A DNA stretch of 64,000 nucleotides from assembly GCA_017506865.1 (NCBI GenBank), contig JAFCMP010000056.1, positions 186,001 through 250,000 of the forward strand, in the 5' to 3' direction. The DNA comes from Tribonema minus (lineage: Eukaryota; Sar; Xanthophyceae; Tribonematales; Tribonemataceae). The notes beneath the pieces were generated by a model. The model was not told where the DNA came from, did not search any database, and saw only the letters and a program-made list of their open reading frames with translations. The position numbers and the translations under genes were made by a program. Positions 30,089-45,240 of the stretch are shown here, piece by piece (position 1 is the first letter of the stretch; each line of letters starts with the position of its first letter).

Positions 30089-31997
30089 ATGATGAAGATT
30101 GCATACACAACGGTTATCGCATGCCTGTGCGCCAGTCACGCCAGCAGCGCACCTGCCAGTGGGTCTCTGGCGCGGTTATTGGCAGGCGAGCAACCAGAAG
30201 CAGCAGCAGCAGCAGCAGAAGCAGCAGCAGCGCCGGCGAAAACTGTGAGCAGCGCGCCCAAGGCCTCTCTGGCGAGCGCACTCCGCGGTGTTGCTGACGC
30301 CGAGGAGGACCGGGCACTGACCTCTAGCAGTGCAGGCACAACCTCTGCTAACAGCTCCGGTACCCAAGCAACCTCCAACTCCCTGGTCGCGACCAATGTC
30401 AGCGCCGATGACCTCGAAATGGCGAAGGCTCGGCGCAACGCCAACGTGAGCGTGTTGCCTGGCAACAAGGACATCAAGCAGCGCGAGAAGGCGTACAAGG
30501 TATCCTTCGACGGCATCCTGATGTACCTTCCAGTCACCGATCTCAAGTGGAGCTACGTGGCCTCGAAAATAGATGCATATGGCAAGGTGCAGCTTGTGAT
30601 CGAGTTCATCGACCAGGGAGCGAACCTCAAGAAGATAGCCAGCGGCGCGTACGACAGCAAGCTGCGAGCCTTCGGCAAGGACGCAGCGAAGGACGGCCGC
30701 CAGATCTATGTGCGCATGCTGCACGAAATGAATGGTGAGTCTACTTGCTCCGCCTTGCTGGGTGCAATGCATGCGATGTACGCCATGCATGGATGGATCG
30801 CATGCCTTGCCATGGCATCATATGGAGCTTCGGACTTGCAAGGATGTTGTCTTGCCATCATGCTGGGTGGAATGCTGCACTTACAGGCATGTATGCATGC
30901 TTGTTGCTCAGACGCATCGTCAATGCTGAACTGGCAGTGCCTTGTGCAGAACTTGATCATCTGGCTTGGCACTCACCACATACCCCCACCGCTTTCTGTA
31001 CCAGGCGATTGGTATAACTGGTGTGCCTTCTTTGGCGACAACACCGTTGGCGACTTCAAGAACGCCTACAAGCACGCCGTCACAGTGCTCCGCAGCACAG
31101 GCGCCAACATCAAATTCCAGATGTCCTACGCGGCCAACAACGCCAGCAAGAAGAAGACGCCCTTCAAGGACTTCTACGTAGGCGACGAGTACGTGGACCA
31201 GGTCTGCACCTCGGCGTACAACCAGTGCGGCGCGACGTACCCCAAGAACAAGTCCCTGGAGGACGTGTTCGGCGACTTCTACACGGAGGTCCAGACTTTC
31301 ACAAAGTGAGTGTCCGACGCCGCCATTGTTTGCTTCGTAAGCTGTCAGCACACCTCTTGCCTTGCCGCATTTTGCTGGTTTGTGCACTATTGTTTGCCTG
31401 CTTTTCTGGCAGCGCCTCTTGCCGCATTTGCCGGGTCATGCATCGTACACATGCCTAGTGTGAGGGCGCTGTCTGCAGTCTGTGTGTGTGCCTGTCACAC
31501 TCAGTGCTGCGCCTGCGCCAGTATGTATTGTTTCCTGTGAGCTCTGACCATGCGCTTGTCAATGCGAACCGCTGCACCACTTCTGACACGCAGTACGATC
31601 ACGGATTCTCTGGCAACATACTCACCCTCCCCCCCCTTTTTCTCCCCCCCCCAGGCGCCCCATCTGCATCGCTGAGATGAGCAGCACGGGCATCTGCAAG
31701 GGCAAGCCCGCGTGGATCAGCGCGACGTGGAAGTCGCTCGCGACCAAGTTCACGCGCGTCTCGACCATCAACTGGTTCTTTGAGAACAAGAAGAACCTCG
31801 GGCGCGACTGGGACCTCAACACGAAGGCCGACATTCACGCGTTCACTTCGGGCTACCGCCTGTTCCGCAAGGTCACGGGGCGGCGGCTCGAGGCGATAGA
31901 GTCCGGCGCCAGCGCCGAGGAGGCGGACGCGCTGGCGCTCGTGGAGGCGGAGGCGCACGCTGCGGCGGAGGAGGACGCATTAGAACCGCTGGCGTAA
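30089..31997 (+). CDS. Secreted glycoside hydrolase family 26-like enzyme (beta-mannanase type)
   Basis: Exons 30089-30734, 31005-31305 and 31655-31997 give 429 aa. Residues 2-20 or so form a signal peptide (KIAYTTVIACLCASHASS), followed by an Ala/Ser-rich linker with poly-Ala to about residue 130. The catalytic domain carries RMLHEMN|GDWYNW (acid/base Glu about 213) and KRPICIAEMSS (nucleophile Glu about 323), the two GH26 hallmarks. GH26 enzymes cleave beta-1,4-mannans or related beta-glucans; here secretion suggests wall, scale or extracellular polysaccharide turnover (inference). The C-terminus is Glu/Ala-rich. The first intron splits the codon right after the HEMN motif. Two ATGs are adjacent at 30089 and 30092. 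The specific substrate cannot be told. A truncated inverted copy lies at 14132-15345. Confidence 0.88.
30735..31004 (+). other. GH26 intron 1: 270 bp, in frame, without stops
   Basis: The intron has a GTGAGT donor and a CCAG acceptor. Its length is 90 codons, it has no stop in the coding frame, and it would insert 90 residues between Asn and Gly of the active-site motif if retained. The same is true in the second copy (15144-14875). By eye the two copies differ at only three positions. It contains five GCATG pentamers. Confidence 0.75.
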
Positions 31998-33572
31998 AGC
32001 TGCAGCTCCGGTTTTCGTGTCGTGCGTGTGTGTTGGCGCGCGCGCCCCTCGGCGGCGTGTGCGCACTGTGCGCGTCCCCTCTTCCCCCTACGTACCTCCC
32101 CCCCGTTTCCCGTTACTCGTGTCTCTCTATGTTTCGGCGGCGACGGCGCTGCTGCTCGCAGCGTGCGCCGCCGGCAGTCGCCTCCGGGCGGAACTGTCAG
32201 CAGTTACGGCCGTGCGTAACTGCCCGCGCGCCGCCGCGCAGCGCGGCGCCCGCTGTGGCGGCACTGCCTTGCCAGGCCGCTGGGCGCCGCGCGCCGGCGC
32301 GGCGGTGGCAGCAGCGCTTCACGCGCAGCGGCACTCAGCGCTGCTGCTGCTGCTGCCGCCGCCGCGCCGGTCGCGCCGCCGCCGCCCCCTCTGGATGTTG
32401 CCGTTGATGCATGTGGGCGCTGAGAAACACAGCGCCGACCCGCCCCCCTTTACGACTGTCTCGGAAGCAACATTTAATTTTATACGTTGAGGGGGGTCAC
32501 CCGCGGGCCCCCCACCGTCCCCCCCCCCCACACGCACACACAGACGTTGAGGCTGTCGGGATGCCCACAAGATTGGTCCCACAGCCGCGACACACCTTAC
32601 ACAAGCACAATTTTGTCTCCCTGGCGCCTGTTCACGGCGTTTCCTGTAATACGATACAGATGTATTCTCCACAACTTCACTGTGCGTCCCAGCTTTTCGT
32701 CTGCTTCTGCGTGGTCTGCTTTGTATGCTGTGTGCGCGCTGTTTGCGCGCCTTCATCCGCATTTTCGCATCGCCGCGTTGCACCCCCCTTGGGGGGGGTC
32801 GGCGCTGTTGCTAGGTATGTATGCATGGTCGCCGATACCTACCGATGCCTGCCTGCTTGTCATCCGAGCGTGTGCACCTCCGCGTAACCATGTCTACACT
32901 TGCAGTGTCGGCATTTGACAACCTCACATGGCAGGCACGCTTGATTTGGATCTGCTGTTGTGCCTGGCCGTGTGCAGCTTGATTGATTGAGCGCCCTGCA
33001 TCAGGGTGAAAGCTAGGTCGAGACAGTCTCTGTCGTTGTCTCCTGAGTGTTGCGGCACACGCCCTAGGTGGCTCGAGCTTGCCTGCTCTCAAGTGCGGCA
33101 CGCCCGTTTCTTGAGCAGGCACTACATGCTTCTACTACTTCTATGTGAGTTCCACCAGCCACAAAGGCAACGCGCATGCAGGGGCGGACCGCCCTGCTGT
33201 CATTGCGTTGTGCAATGACATCTGCAGTCAGACGACAGCATGTGCAATGGCGCTCCCACCGCCTTGCCGTCATGACTGCCACACAGTCATATCGCCTTCT
33301 ATAGTGAACTCGCACTGCACTTTTGGGATTCCCACTGGCAGCGGGCAACCGTTGGCTGAGCACTGTCTCAGATTAGTTTCGAGGTCACAGTATGATCCCC
33401 CAGACTCTCTCGCAATAGCAGAAAAGAGACCTTTTAAGGTGATGCTCAAGCCCTTTTTTGAGACTAATCTGCTCAAGTCATCAACGTGCGCCTACTCTCG
33501 ATGAATGGTTTGGTCATGTGCACATGAATACTGCTTAGATCGAAGTCTCTTCGTCACACACAGAAACACACC
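31998..33572. other. Intergenic, no gene seen
   Basis: The first 450 bases are C/G-rich with GCC and CTG repeats (3' UTR and flank of the GH26 gene). After 32450 the DNA is of mixed composition with short frames only. No RNA gene or known domain is recognised. Confidence 0.45.
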
Positions 33573-34062
33573 ATGTCTCCTGACCGCGGCATGTACATCA
33601 CCGCCAAGACTACCCACTATTCTGGTCATTATGATCAGAATTGCTACAAACTTGCCACTTTGGCAATAGGGTCATTTGGCAGCATCGGGGAGCAGGGGCG
33701 GAAGCTGCTGGAGGCTGTGGCGACGGAGTATGCCAGCAGGATGTCAGTGCCCGGAGGAGCGCGCCCTAAAGCTCTCAAGGGCATCGCCCTGGCGCGCTTA
33801 CGCTCGGCACTGTCGGCAGCGCTCCACATGGCGTACTCTGGCCGTGTCATGACACACATGGCAGAATCCAGGGGGGGGGGGCACATGGAGGAGGACGTAG
33901 GGGAGGACCCCGAGATGCCATTTGGCGGCGGCGGCGTTTGAGTGGTTGTCGTTGCGACACTTTCAGACTGTCATACAACATGTAGATTCTTTACAGCTAG
34001 ATGCCAATCATCTGGGCTTTTTCGCGCCCTGAGCGAGAATTAATAAAAAGTACATCACCCTC
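33573..34062 (+). mobile_element. 3' end of a non-LTR retrotransposon (5'-truncated)
   Basis: An open frame 33573-33941 gives 122 aa that looks like the C-terminal end of a LINE-type reverse transcriptase ORF from algae or other protists: YxxxCYKLATLAIGSFGSIGEQG..LLEAVATEYA, then ALARLRSALSAALHMAYSGRV, ending in an acidic/Gly tail. It is followed by a 3' UTR that ends in the short hairpin GGGCTTTTTCGCGCCC and GAGAATTAATAAAAAGTAC. The tail recurs at 34230 and near 61800. The family assignment rests on pattern memory only; the shared tail is seen directly. Confidence 0.55.
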
Positions 34063-34224
34063 TGTGCGCGTCGCTGCCGCTGCCGCTGCCGCAAAAGTAG
34101 ATCCACGGGGCCTCGTCGCATTCATGCATTCATGCATTCCGAGGCTTCAGTCGAGTAATGACGTGGACTTGTGACGCATGTTGCAACATGTATGATGGTT
34201 GAGTCGAAGTGCACTGCAGTGTAA

Positions 34225-34406
34225 GTAGTACACAACGGCGGCGGCGTTTGAGTGGTTGTCGTTGACACACTTTCAGACTGTCACACGACATGTAGATGCC
34301 GTACAGCAAGCTTCAAGTTGGATGCCATTCATCATGGGCTTTTTCGCGCCCTGAGCGAGGATTGATAAAAGTACACAGAGAATTAATAAAAAGTACACAA
34401 CCTCAC
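34225..34406 (+). mobile_element. Second copy of the retroelement 3' tail
   Basis: The block from GGCGGCGGCGTTTGAGTGG to AATAAAAAGTACA matches 33922-34055 with scattered changes, and includes the GGGCTTTTTCGCGCCC hairpin. The terminal GAGAATTAATAAAAAGTACA unit is duplicated (once as GAGGATTGATAAAAGTACA). Confidence 0.75.
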
Positions 34407-36541
34407 ACTGTGTCTGGCCTATGTGGCACCCTACATTGCATGTAGATGTGAGCGTGTTCACCGCCCGTAGAAGGCTGCATGCACCAGTGGTCTCATGCCC
34501 ATGCCCCAACCGAAGCTGGCTTTCTGTGCAGAAACATGGCGGCCACTTTATGCATGCAAGCAGACGTCATCATCGGCAACCAAAGACGCAAATGCCAAGC
34601 CACACAAGCCTCGGCCGCGCAGAGCACGATGCGCAGACGACAACGTACATCAGCAGATGGCACATGAGGCAACCGCTGCGAGCCACGGTCACAGATCATA
34701 TTGCGCTGAGCTGTAGCATCAGACTTTCTTACATTTACTTCAAGAGGTGACGTCCGTCTGCACCTTGTGGCTGCGCGCCCTGAGCGCTGCTGAACTGCCA
34801 CTGCACTGAGACCCGCGGTCGTAGATGCAGGGCGCTACGCGGAGCGCGCCTTCCGCGGAATGCACTTGGAAGTGTGCCACGGACAGGAGCATCAAAAAAC
34901 GGCGCGTGAGCGCTCGAAGCCGCTACCAGGGCTGCGGCGCTACGGCGTCGAGTGTCTATGGGCTACTCGCTGTGTCGCAAGCGGCGCGCACGCTCATGCA
35001 AATCCGTGTCATTTTCAACCAAATCACAGGGCCTCGGCGGTGACCTGCACCCCGAGGCCCACCCCATGAACCGTGGGGCTACCTTCTTGCACGCGACGGT
35101 GTCTCCAGTGCATCAAACCAGATGTACACAGCGTGAACCCCCCCCCCTTCCCCCCTTCCCCCCAATCAGCTGCGGAACCCTCCCCCCCCCCCTCGCAGCT
35201 GCTGCTGCAATTTATAAACCTGTATCCCGTAGGTGCACTCACCGGTGCATTGCTGATCGCTCTCACACATGTTCTGCTCTCGCGGCAGTGCGGCGGCAGC
35301 GGAAGCTGAGCACTGTGGCGCACTCGATCGCGCACGCGCGCCGCGCGCGGCCGCAGCCGCCACTGGCCAGCGCGGCGCTGGCGTATGGTAACTGCAAGAT
35401 GGCAACTTCAAGATGGACAACCTGGTCGCCGTCGCCGCTTGGCAGCGCGGCAGCTCGGAAGGACGGACAATAACATCAAGAGAACAACATGCGCGTGCAC
35501 GCACTGCCGTGCGCGCGCGCGCAACTCCCTCTATACTCACTCACTCACTCGCTCCATGCTGCAGACTCACACACGATCAGCCTGTGCGGCGCGATGACCG
35601 CACTACCAGCTACTAGGCGGCGCCCCCGCACGCGCTGACAGTGCTGCTGCGTGGCAGCAGCGGACCAGCGGTCTGTGCTGCGCCGCAGCGCGCTGCCACC
35701 GCTCTACTCTAAAACACAAATGCGAGCGCCCGTCACCGCCGGCAACGCCGCTCGCACCAGTACACTTCAGGTACCGCATGAAACTGCAACATTGAGTTTG
35801 TCGCCATGATCACCGCCACCTTGGCGCACATCAGAGGCGCGCTTGCCCCTGCGCCGCAGCGGCGGCGGCGGCGGCAGCAGCAGCGGCAGCAGGCGGCGTG
35901 GACGGCGGCGCCTAGCTGCAGCTCTGAGCACTGCTGCTGTCATCATCGCTGGCATCATCCGTGAAGGACACACTGCCCGGCCCTTGCATCACCTGCGCGT
36001 TGTAGAGGCACGAGTGCCGTCAGGGGGGTGGGTGGGGGGGGGGGTGTATGTATGCCAGCGGGCTGAGCCGTGCTGCCTCAGCCCGAGCGGCGGAGTTAGC
36101 AGGCAGTGCTAGGATTGTGGCACGCGCGTGCATGGCGGGCAGTCGACATGCACCGCAAGACACTCTGACGCTTGCTTCAAAGCCAGAATCGCCGCAGGGA
36201 TTTTGGTATGGATAGGCGGTCAACAAGCCCTAGGTGCAAGAGCTGCCAACTCAACTCAACTCAACTCCACGCCCTGTGTGGAGCGTCACCTGTTCAGCAA
36301 TGCACATTCTCTGTTTATCTTAGAAGCATTGCTCAGACCTTGCAGGTGCGGTCGATCCTTTCAATCAGCGCACGGCTCAGCGAACAGCGCAGCTAGTGAG
36401 TCGACCCCCACTGCCCAGTTTTTTTCGTTCTATTTTGCTTGAGCATCCGGGTAGAGTCAGTCCAAGCACAATTGTACCAGGACGCATGCACATGACCAGC
36501 CAGACGCTGTTGTACTTGAAGTACACCTTCAAGTGACGCAC
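34407..36541. other. Intergenic, may hold 3' exons or UTR of the bZIP gene
   Basis: No coding sequence is recognised. There are C runs (35135-35195), CGCGCG runs near 35515 and a G run (36020-36042). The bZIP exon ending at 36542 closes with a donor-like site, so at least one more exon should lie in this stretch, but I cannot identify it. Confidence 0.4.
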
Positions 36542-40275
<3,734 letters not shown>

Positions 40276-42774
40276 GCGGCGGACAAGTCAGCGTGGTGAG
40301 TCTCGCGCGTGCACGTGGGGCAGGGGGGGGGGAGAAGGGGTGCGGTCAGAGCGTGCGATGCACATAGCATACATTCTTGGCATTGCAGTCGGTAAGTTCC
40401 GGGTCAAGGCGACAGCTGCTTGACAAGTTTGATTTTTTGCAGGAAGCCGTACAATGACACCCCACTGGCCTGTCAGCAAATCAGCGACACCATTGGAGGA
40501 TTACAACTGTTACAGCTTTGAGATGCATTCAAAGTTTGTGGAGCTGGAGGCAACGGGACAGGAGGTGACCGGGTGTACTCAGGCTCCAGCGTGTAACTTA
40601 CAGTTACACTTGGGGTAAAGGCCAGCTGCACGTTGTAGCACAGCCTGCCAGTGGCCAGCACACTGCGCCTTCACGCGTGCCACAGTGCTCAATTGCTCCC
40701 CTGAGCTTATGCACCACATGAGAACTTCTCAACATCATCTATCAGCAAATATTACGACTACAGTACCAGTGGTTCAACTTTTTGCGAGGGACTTTTATGT
40801 GCACTGACTGGCAGGCAGTAGTACACGCCAACGTGTAGAGGGTCAGCACGGCTGCAAGTGCAGCACCGTGACAGCGCAGCAGTTTTTCAGACTCTGAGCC
40901 AGGATCTGTGCATACTTGATGTGTGCGCGCATGTGTTAAACATGGCCCAGCGGCTGAGGGCTGCACCTGCACTGGTCGCTAGCGCTGCGAGTGACGTCGC
41001 ATTTGCCACGCATGTGAAAGTGGAGCGCTGTACAGAATCCGGATTGCATTTCACGCGGGTTCACAGCGCAAAACTGGCTGTGCAGGACCGGTCCCGAGAG
41101 TCTTAGCCATGTGCACATTCCATCAGTGAACACCATGTGCAAAGTATCACATGAAATTGTTTTAACACTAGAGAGTATGCATACAATTGATATGAGCTAC
41201 TTCCAGATGACATTGCAGTCTGTCAGAATCATCAGTGCTTACAAAGTAATATAATGCACTGCATGCGAATGAACGATGATACCGTGTAACAGACTGAGTC
41301 ATTCAATTTGGTAGTATTACTAGTATATTCATGACTCTGGGATATCAAGTTAAAGTACAGCAGCAGGAAAGCTCACCGACCTCATTGACAACTTGACTTG
41401 GGGGGGCGAGTGCAAGCACTCGTGCTTATTCTGGATGACTTCAAGTTTGGAACGCGTAAGCCACTGGCAGCTGCAAGCCTTGAAGTCATGCACTGCAAAC
41501 GGCATACATACTTCTATATCATCATGATCTCGAAATTTCAAATTTACTACCTGCGTGTACTTTTATGGAAGTAACATTTTTTGCAGCCTGAGACGAAAGC
41601 AAAATGTTGCAGTGCCGCATCAGTAGACAATACATAGCACCACGCATCACCTGTATCTGCCATAGTCGATGCAAAGAACGACAAAAGCGACATGTCGACA
41701 ACATCATGGCGCCCATCGCGAGGCACGTCGCCGCCCCAAAGCGGAGCTGTAGGGCTGTGACGTGGCTCAGACTGCATCTGGGCAAAGCACAACATCAACA
41801 ACGGCGGCGAAGTGAAGCATTGTCCTGCGGGTGTGTTCTAGGGACCAGACGCAGATGTGGCTACGGGTTTAAGGTCGATTTTTGCCAACACATCTGATGC
41901 ATGATGACATGCTGGCCGGCGCAGCTGCAATCATGAGTGATGCATTACCGTTGCGTATGTTGGATCCATGACTGAAGGCGGGGATGGTGTGCAGACCTCT
42001 GTCGAGCTCGAAAACTGTAAGGATCTGCTCCTAGTGATGAGTTGATTAGTTGATTGCTGCGTACAGTCACGCTCGACAGCAGAGACGACGACGACTGCAG
42101 ATCTTACGCCTTGTTCGCTTCTCATGGAATCGCAATCTGCATCCAGGACCTTCATTAGCCGTACACCTAGCCGCCTGCCTCGGAAATTCCCGACCAAGAG
42201 CCGTTGTCGTTGTCAAACGGTTGGTTGGTTGCGCTTGACCGGGTTGCGCCGGGACGTCAGAAAAGTCCGACGACGCGCTGTACGTGCAGCGCCCCCTGCT
42301 GCAGCATGCAGCATAAAACTCACATCGCAATTGATCTACGTCGCCATGTTCAGCGATAGCGTTCTGCTATGCAGCGATTGATCCGCTTTCGGCAAATGTA
42401 GCCACGTACGGAGGCGCACTGCGCAGATGAGGCCTTGCTTGCAGTTTCGGCCATTGTCGAAATCCATATTTGATGTACATTATTATCAAGTGCAATCTGA
42501 TAGAATGTTGCAAGGCAAACGTCGTGGTGCTCAGAGTGCAAATGGTTAACAGATCTATCGCGATCATCACAATACTCGTGTATCGTAAGTCACGTACAGT
42601 ACTGTGCAATGTGGAGCCTGGGGGATGTCAGATGTCAAATGCATGCACACATTCGTATGTTTGGATGCCCAGATACTATGGCCACTTTGTCTTAAGCGCA
42701 GTAGCAGTGCTCAATAGCAGCACTTTCCAGTGCACTTGAGGCAATGAAATCTGGAGCTGCGCCCTACGGGCCAT
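40276..42774. other. Intergenic, no gene seen
   Basis: Composition is closer to 50% GC than the flanks. Short frames only. The promoter of the bZIP gene is presumably just above 40275. I find no RNA gene or transposon signature in the stretch. Confidence 0.45.
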
Positions 42775-42872
42775 GTATGGTGCAATGACTCGTGCTCTAT
42801 TAGTATACAGTTGCTTTATCGGCGACCTTGCCCCCCCCCCCCCCCCGCAAGCTGACGCCCCAGCAAAACTTC
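42775..42872 (+). repeat. Dispersed repeat, copy 1 (pair at 46105)
   Basis: GTGCAATGACTCGTGCTCTA, then ACAGTTGCTTTATCGGCGACC and a run of C. It is shared with 46105-46200, which has ACAGTTACTTTATCGCCG and an extra 14 bases. The nature is unknown. Confidence 0.65.
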
Positions 42873-42903
42873 AATTGAATATGCAGGGCCTGGCCCTGCA
42901 TCA

Positions 42904-42911
42904 ACCCACCC
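42904..42911. repeat. Target site duplication, left copy
   Basis: ACCCACCC directly abuts the left terminal inverted repeat. The same 8 bases follow the right end at 44126-44133. Eight bp is the length typical of hAT insertions. Confidence 0.85.
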
Positions 42912-44125
42912 CAGACATTGCTGAATATGCACATGTACCTCCCGAGTGCGAGTACGGGTGACTCATGCAGAGACCGAGTGAGTACACACCGAGTATACTC
43001 GCAATGGTGGGCGGACCGAGTGCGAATGCTACAGTCCGGCGGCCAAAGCGAGTCCGAGTATTTATTCAGCATACCGAGTATGCAGCAGGCGATTATTAAC
43101 AGAGTATTTGGGGAGTATTGACCGCGTAATAGCGAGTATTGATGCATTTCGGCATACTTTTGCATGTGGAGCAGGCGCAACACTTGCACCACACGTGCAG
43201 CATGTGGGATTTGCAGCATGATCACGCAGTACTCGTCATCGCAGCAGAGTTAACAGTGCCATCAGGACCATCTGCTGACCATGCCAGGCAATAATGCTGC
43301 TTTGCCAGCTGCATCCAACCGTCCAAAGTGCCCCTCCCACGTGCAACTGACTGCTGCAGCTTTCTTGGTGCCTCCGCTTTCAGCCTCCTTCTTCTCGTGT
43401 CAGGCGTGCGCAGAGGTCAGGAAACGTTGCCTGCAGGTGTCCCCACAGATTGCTGTTGCTTGCCTTGTCAAACTTCCGGTGGTGGACAACGTCGCGCATC
43501 CTGCTGTCGAGCTTGATAGGCAGCAGCTTGCAAAATGCCAGCAGCTTGGTGTTGTCCGTGGGGTGCTCCACGATGACATAGTACTTGTAGATGGCACCCT
43601 CGCGCTCGACGACAGTGTACGGGGCCAGGCGATTATCGTCCTCCCAAAGAATCGGTAGGTCAGAGCCAGCTGCTGCTGCAGGCACAGCAGCTTCAGGGCC
43701 AGCTGCTGCTGCTGCAGGCAGTGCAGATTCTGCCTCGTCAATGACAATTAAATCTGCAGCAGCATCAGCAGCAGAATCGACCGCAGCAGCAGCTGCTGCT
43801 GCTGCCGCCTCCATGGCAGCAGGTATTACGAACATAGTTCAAAATTTGGAAAAAGCGCGCGTCGGAGAACCCAGAACGGTCGCGAAACGGTCCGGGCAAC
43901 GCCTGGCTTAAAGTTTACGCAAAGCGAAACCGCGCCAGAGGCGCTCTGCACTCGGTCGCATACTCGGTTGTAGCGGTCAGACCGAGTGATTATCCACAGC
44001 TGCTTCGGCAGACCGAGTGAATATTGACCGAGTATAATCGGTGCCTGTGCGGCACCGAGTGCCGAGTAATACTCGGTCATACTCGAGTGCTGCACTCGGT
44101 GTCCCGAATTATTCGGCAATGTCTG
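42912..44125. mobile_element. hAT-like DNA transposon, 1214 bp, apparently non-autonomous
   Basis: The ends form inverted repeats of 16 bp with one mismatch: CAGACATTGCTGAATA at 42912 and the complement of CAGACATTGCCGAATA ending at 44125. A perfect 8-bp target duplication, ACCCACCC, flanks them. Both subterminal regions (about 42940-43140 and 43945-44110) are packed with ACCGAGT/ACTCGGT motifs, as expected for transposase binding sites. One short frame (43835-43380) lies between. The catalytic part of a hAT transposase is absent, so the copy should depend on a relative elsewhere. Confidence 0.85.
43380..43835 (-). CDS. Small transposon-borne protein, possibly degenerate BED-finger part of a hAT transposase
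   Basis: 151 aa. Residues 1-55 or so are Ala/acid-rich. The remainder reads YKYYVIVEHPTDNTKLLAFCKLL..., then FDKASNSNLWGHLQATFPDL. The SNLWGHL..P ending and the preceding Cys resemble the N-terminal BED zinc finger of hAT transposases, but the second Cys is missing, so the finger is degenerate. It lies alone between the ACCGAGT clusters. It may be a relict of the transposase N-terminus or a captured host exon. Confidence 0.5.
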   Translation of the reverse strand: MFVIPAAMEAAAAAAAAAVDSAADAAADLIVIDEAESALPAAAAAGPEAAVPAAAAGSDLPILWEDDNRLAPYTVVEREGAIYKYYVIVEHPTDNTKLLAFCKLLPIKLDSRMRDVVHHRKFDKASNSNLWGHLQATFPDLCARLTREEGG

Positions 44126-44133
44126 ACCCACCC
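44126..44133. repeat. Target site duplication, right copy
   Basis: ACCCACCC immediately follows the right inverted repeat and equals 42904-42911. Confidence 0.85.
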
Positions 44134-44149
44134 TGAGGGTGCAACACTG

Positions 44150-45240
44150 ACATTCTGGTGCCGTGTCGCCATGCCCCCGGCAGGTACTGGCGGACAACGC
44201 CGTCAGCGTTCGAGGGCTGCGTGACGCTTGGTGATGCCCTCGCCCAGGCGGCCACTGTGATTGCGCCGGCTGCTGCAGCTCAAACGGTACTCGACTCGGA
44301 TGCCTCTGCAATTCAGCACCCGCAGCGGCTGTTTGAAGCAGAAGCTCATGCAACACAAACCAAATGCAACATGCTGTACATGCTGATTCGCCTGAGAGGG
44401 GCACATCTGATGTGGCCCCACTCAGACTGCAGGGGCTACGTGCTGAGGATGGTGGGGTACCTGAAGCAGGGGGAGCTCCCTAGGGAGTGGTGCGTTTCTC
44501 CCTGGAGAACAAGCAGCGTCGTTCCACCAGCGTTGCGAAAGAGGTCAAGCAGCAGTCGGCGCAGACAGCCGCGCGCAGCATATCAGGAGATTCGTCCAGG
44601 TCGTCGCAAGGTGGGACTGTCACGGAGGACAGGTCATCGATACTTGGTGCAAGCTTGTCGAGGGCATTGTGCACAGTGGTGAGAGCTGGAAGCTTCTGCC
44701 CCCCCTCAAACATGGGGTAAAAGTCTGCGACTATGGCCACCCCATCGCCGTCTGTCGGCAACTCCTGGTACAGCAGCACCATCCTGGGACCCCTAGATGG
44801 TGCCTCGGGCTGAAACCGCAGGGCAGCAGTGCATAGACGTCTCCCGACTGCAGCTTGACAACTTTCATAATGCTGGCGGTGCGACGCTGCTTGTATTTGG
44901 GGAGAAACACACCCTCCCTCCCCTACTTCAGGTACCCCACCATCCTCAGCACATAGGCCCCGCAGTCTGAGTGGGGCCACATCAGACGCGCCCCTCTCAG
45001 GCAGATCAGCAAGTACAGCATGCTGCACTTGGTTTCTGTTGCATGAGCTACACACTGCTTTCAACAGCGCTGCAGGTGCTGAACTGCAGAGGCATCGAGT
45101 ACAGTACCTCTTGAGCTGCTGCCTGCGCAGTGGCCGCCTGAGCGAGGGCATCACCAGCGTCACGCGGCCCTCCCGGATGGCGTTGTCCGCCAGTACCTGC
45201 GGGGGCATGGCGACACGGCACCAGAACATCAGTGCAAAAC
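44150..45240. repeat. Large inverted repeat of a decayed coding sequence
   Basis: The left arm (about 44150-44490, +) and right arm (about 45240-44905, -) match for roughly 330 bases with indels. Both contain TTCTGGTGCCGTGTCGCCAT, GTACTGGCGGACAACGCC and CTGAGGATGGTGGGGTACCT. The arms encode fragments such as FWCRVAMPPQVLADNAIREG and LMWPHSDCGAYVLRMVGYLK. The spacer (44490-44905) reads on the minus strand RMVLLYQELPTDGDGVAIVADFYPMFEGG and on to DKLAPSIDDLSSV in a stop-free frame. I do not recognise the protein; a transposase or BAH-like module is possible. It starts 17 bp after the hAT element. Confidence 0.6.
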
